Shown here: piece by piece, positions 63,914 through 64,000 of the stretch
How positions within the stretch are numbered: position 1 is the stretch's first letter
Layout: each line of letters begins with the position of its first letter
Assembly (NCBI GenBank): GCA_028066695.1
Contig: JALCBG010000003.1
Coordinates: 3,043 to 67,042, forward strand
Direction: 5' to 3'
Length of the DNA stretch: 64,000 bases
Origin: Gammaproteobacteria bacterium
Lineage (GTDB): Bacteria; Pseudomonadota; Gammaproteobacteria; Arenicellales; Poriferihabitantaceae
Program-made: the position numbers and the translations under genes
The notes under the pieces: model-generated
What the model saw: the letters and a program-made list of their open reading frames with translations, nothing else
What the model was told of the DNA's origin: nothing
Databases searched by the model: none

Positions 63914-64000
63914 ATGGAATACGGACGCCCCGGACTTTTCCGGGCTTTGTATTTACCAAGGTTTTACGGACTTCCCAATGCCCCAAAAACGACCCCGCGC
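63914..64000 (+). other. Right edge of window: leader or beginning of the next gene
   Basis: A second small hairpin (CCCCGGACTTTTCCGGG, near 63928-63944) follows the T-tract. Two open starts run off the edge: ATG at 63913 and ATG at 63978 (MPQKRPRA). Neither has enough sequence to identify a product. Confidence 0.3.

Overview
The window is a 64-kb piece of a GC-rich proteobacterial chromosome, most likely gammaproteobacterial. Supporting linkages are rplU divergent from ispB, map divergent from rpsB-tsf, purM-purN-DUF3108, hda-pgsA, the kdsD-lptC-lptA-lptB-hpf-ptsN-rapZ-HPr block, and gltBD next to hemE. Gene density is high, and many start and stop codons overlap by 4 bp. An aa3-type cytochrome c oxidase shows aerobic respiration. 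A DMSP demethylase-like protein and large secreted FnIII/dockerin-like proteins fit a marine, possibly host-associated, bacterium. That lifestyle is an inference. No insertion sequence, CRISPR array or rRNA was seen; one tRNA was found.

Layout: 1-2.9 kb holds rplU (cut by the window edge), ispB, tRNA-Pro(CGG) and a DmdA-like gene. 2.9-4.6 kb is a frameshifted secreted FnIII-dockerin gene. 4.6-16.4 kb holds housekeeping genes: gamma-glutamyltransferase, cysK, mutM, a ferredoxin-type reductase, wrbA, hda, pgsA, a Crp-like regulator, purMN, DUF3108, a GNAT protein and an ABC-2 exporter pair. 16.4-22.9 kb, minus strand, is the LPS-transport and nitrogen-PTS operon, without the rpoN and kdsC genes expected in it. 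23.4-29.1 kb is an accessory island: hicA with two hicB copies, an orphan type III-like DNA methyltransferase followed by a low-GC HEPN-domain protein, an orphan DUF1902 protein, and a secreted plus a membrane protein of unknown role. 29.2-36.3 kb is hemE-gltD-gltB. 36.5-46.9 kb is the cytochrome oxidase cluster (SURF1, coxC, ctaG, a 34-codon gene, coxA, two DUF1640-like genes, coxB, ctaB, DUF2244), interrupted between ctaB and coxB by a second FnIII-dockerin gene. 47-54.8 kb holds ghrA and a 2303-residue third member of that secreted family. 54.9-64 kb holds a fused indolepyruvate ferredoxin oxidoreductase, a GC-rich noncoding stretch, fetB, an AmgK-like kinase, map, rpsB and tsf.

How the genes work together: the LPS block supplies Kdo precursor formation (KdsD) and LPS export (LptABC). 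PtsI, HPr and PtsN form a regulatory phosphorelay without a visible sugar transporter, linked to RapZ. The cox cluster encodes the terminal oxidase with its copper (CtaG), haem (CtaB, SURF1) and small membrane factors. The three FnIII proteins share one C-terminal double EF-hand module, so they look like one surface system spread over three loci. The methyltransferase-HEPN pair is the best candidate for an undescribed defence or conflict system. Ribosomal proteins L21 and S2, at opposite ends of the window, both carry long histone H1-like Lys/Ala tails.
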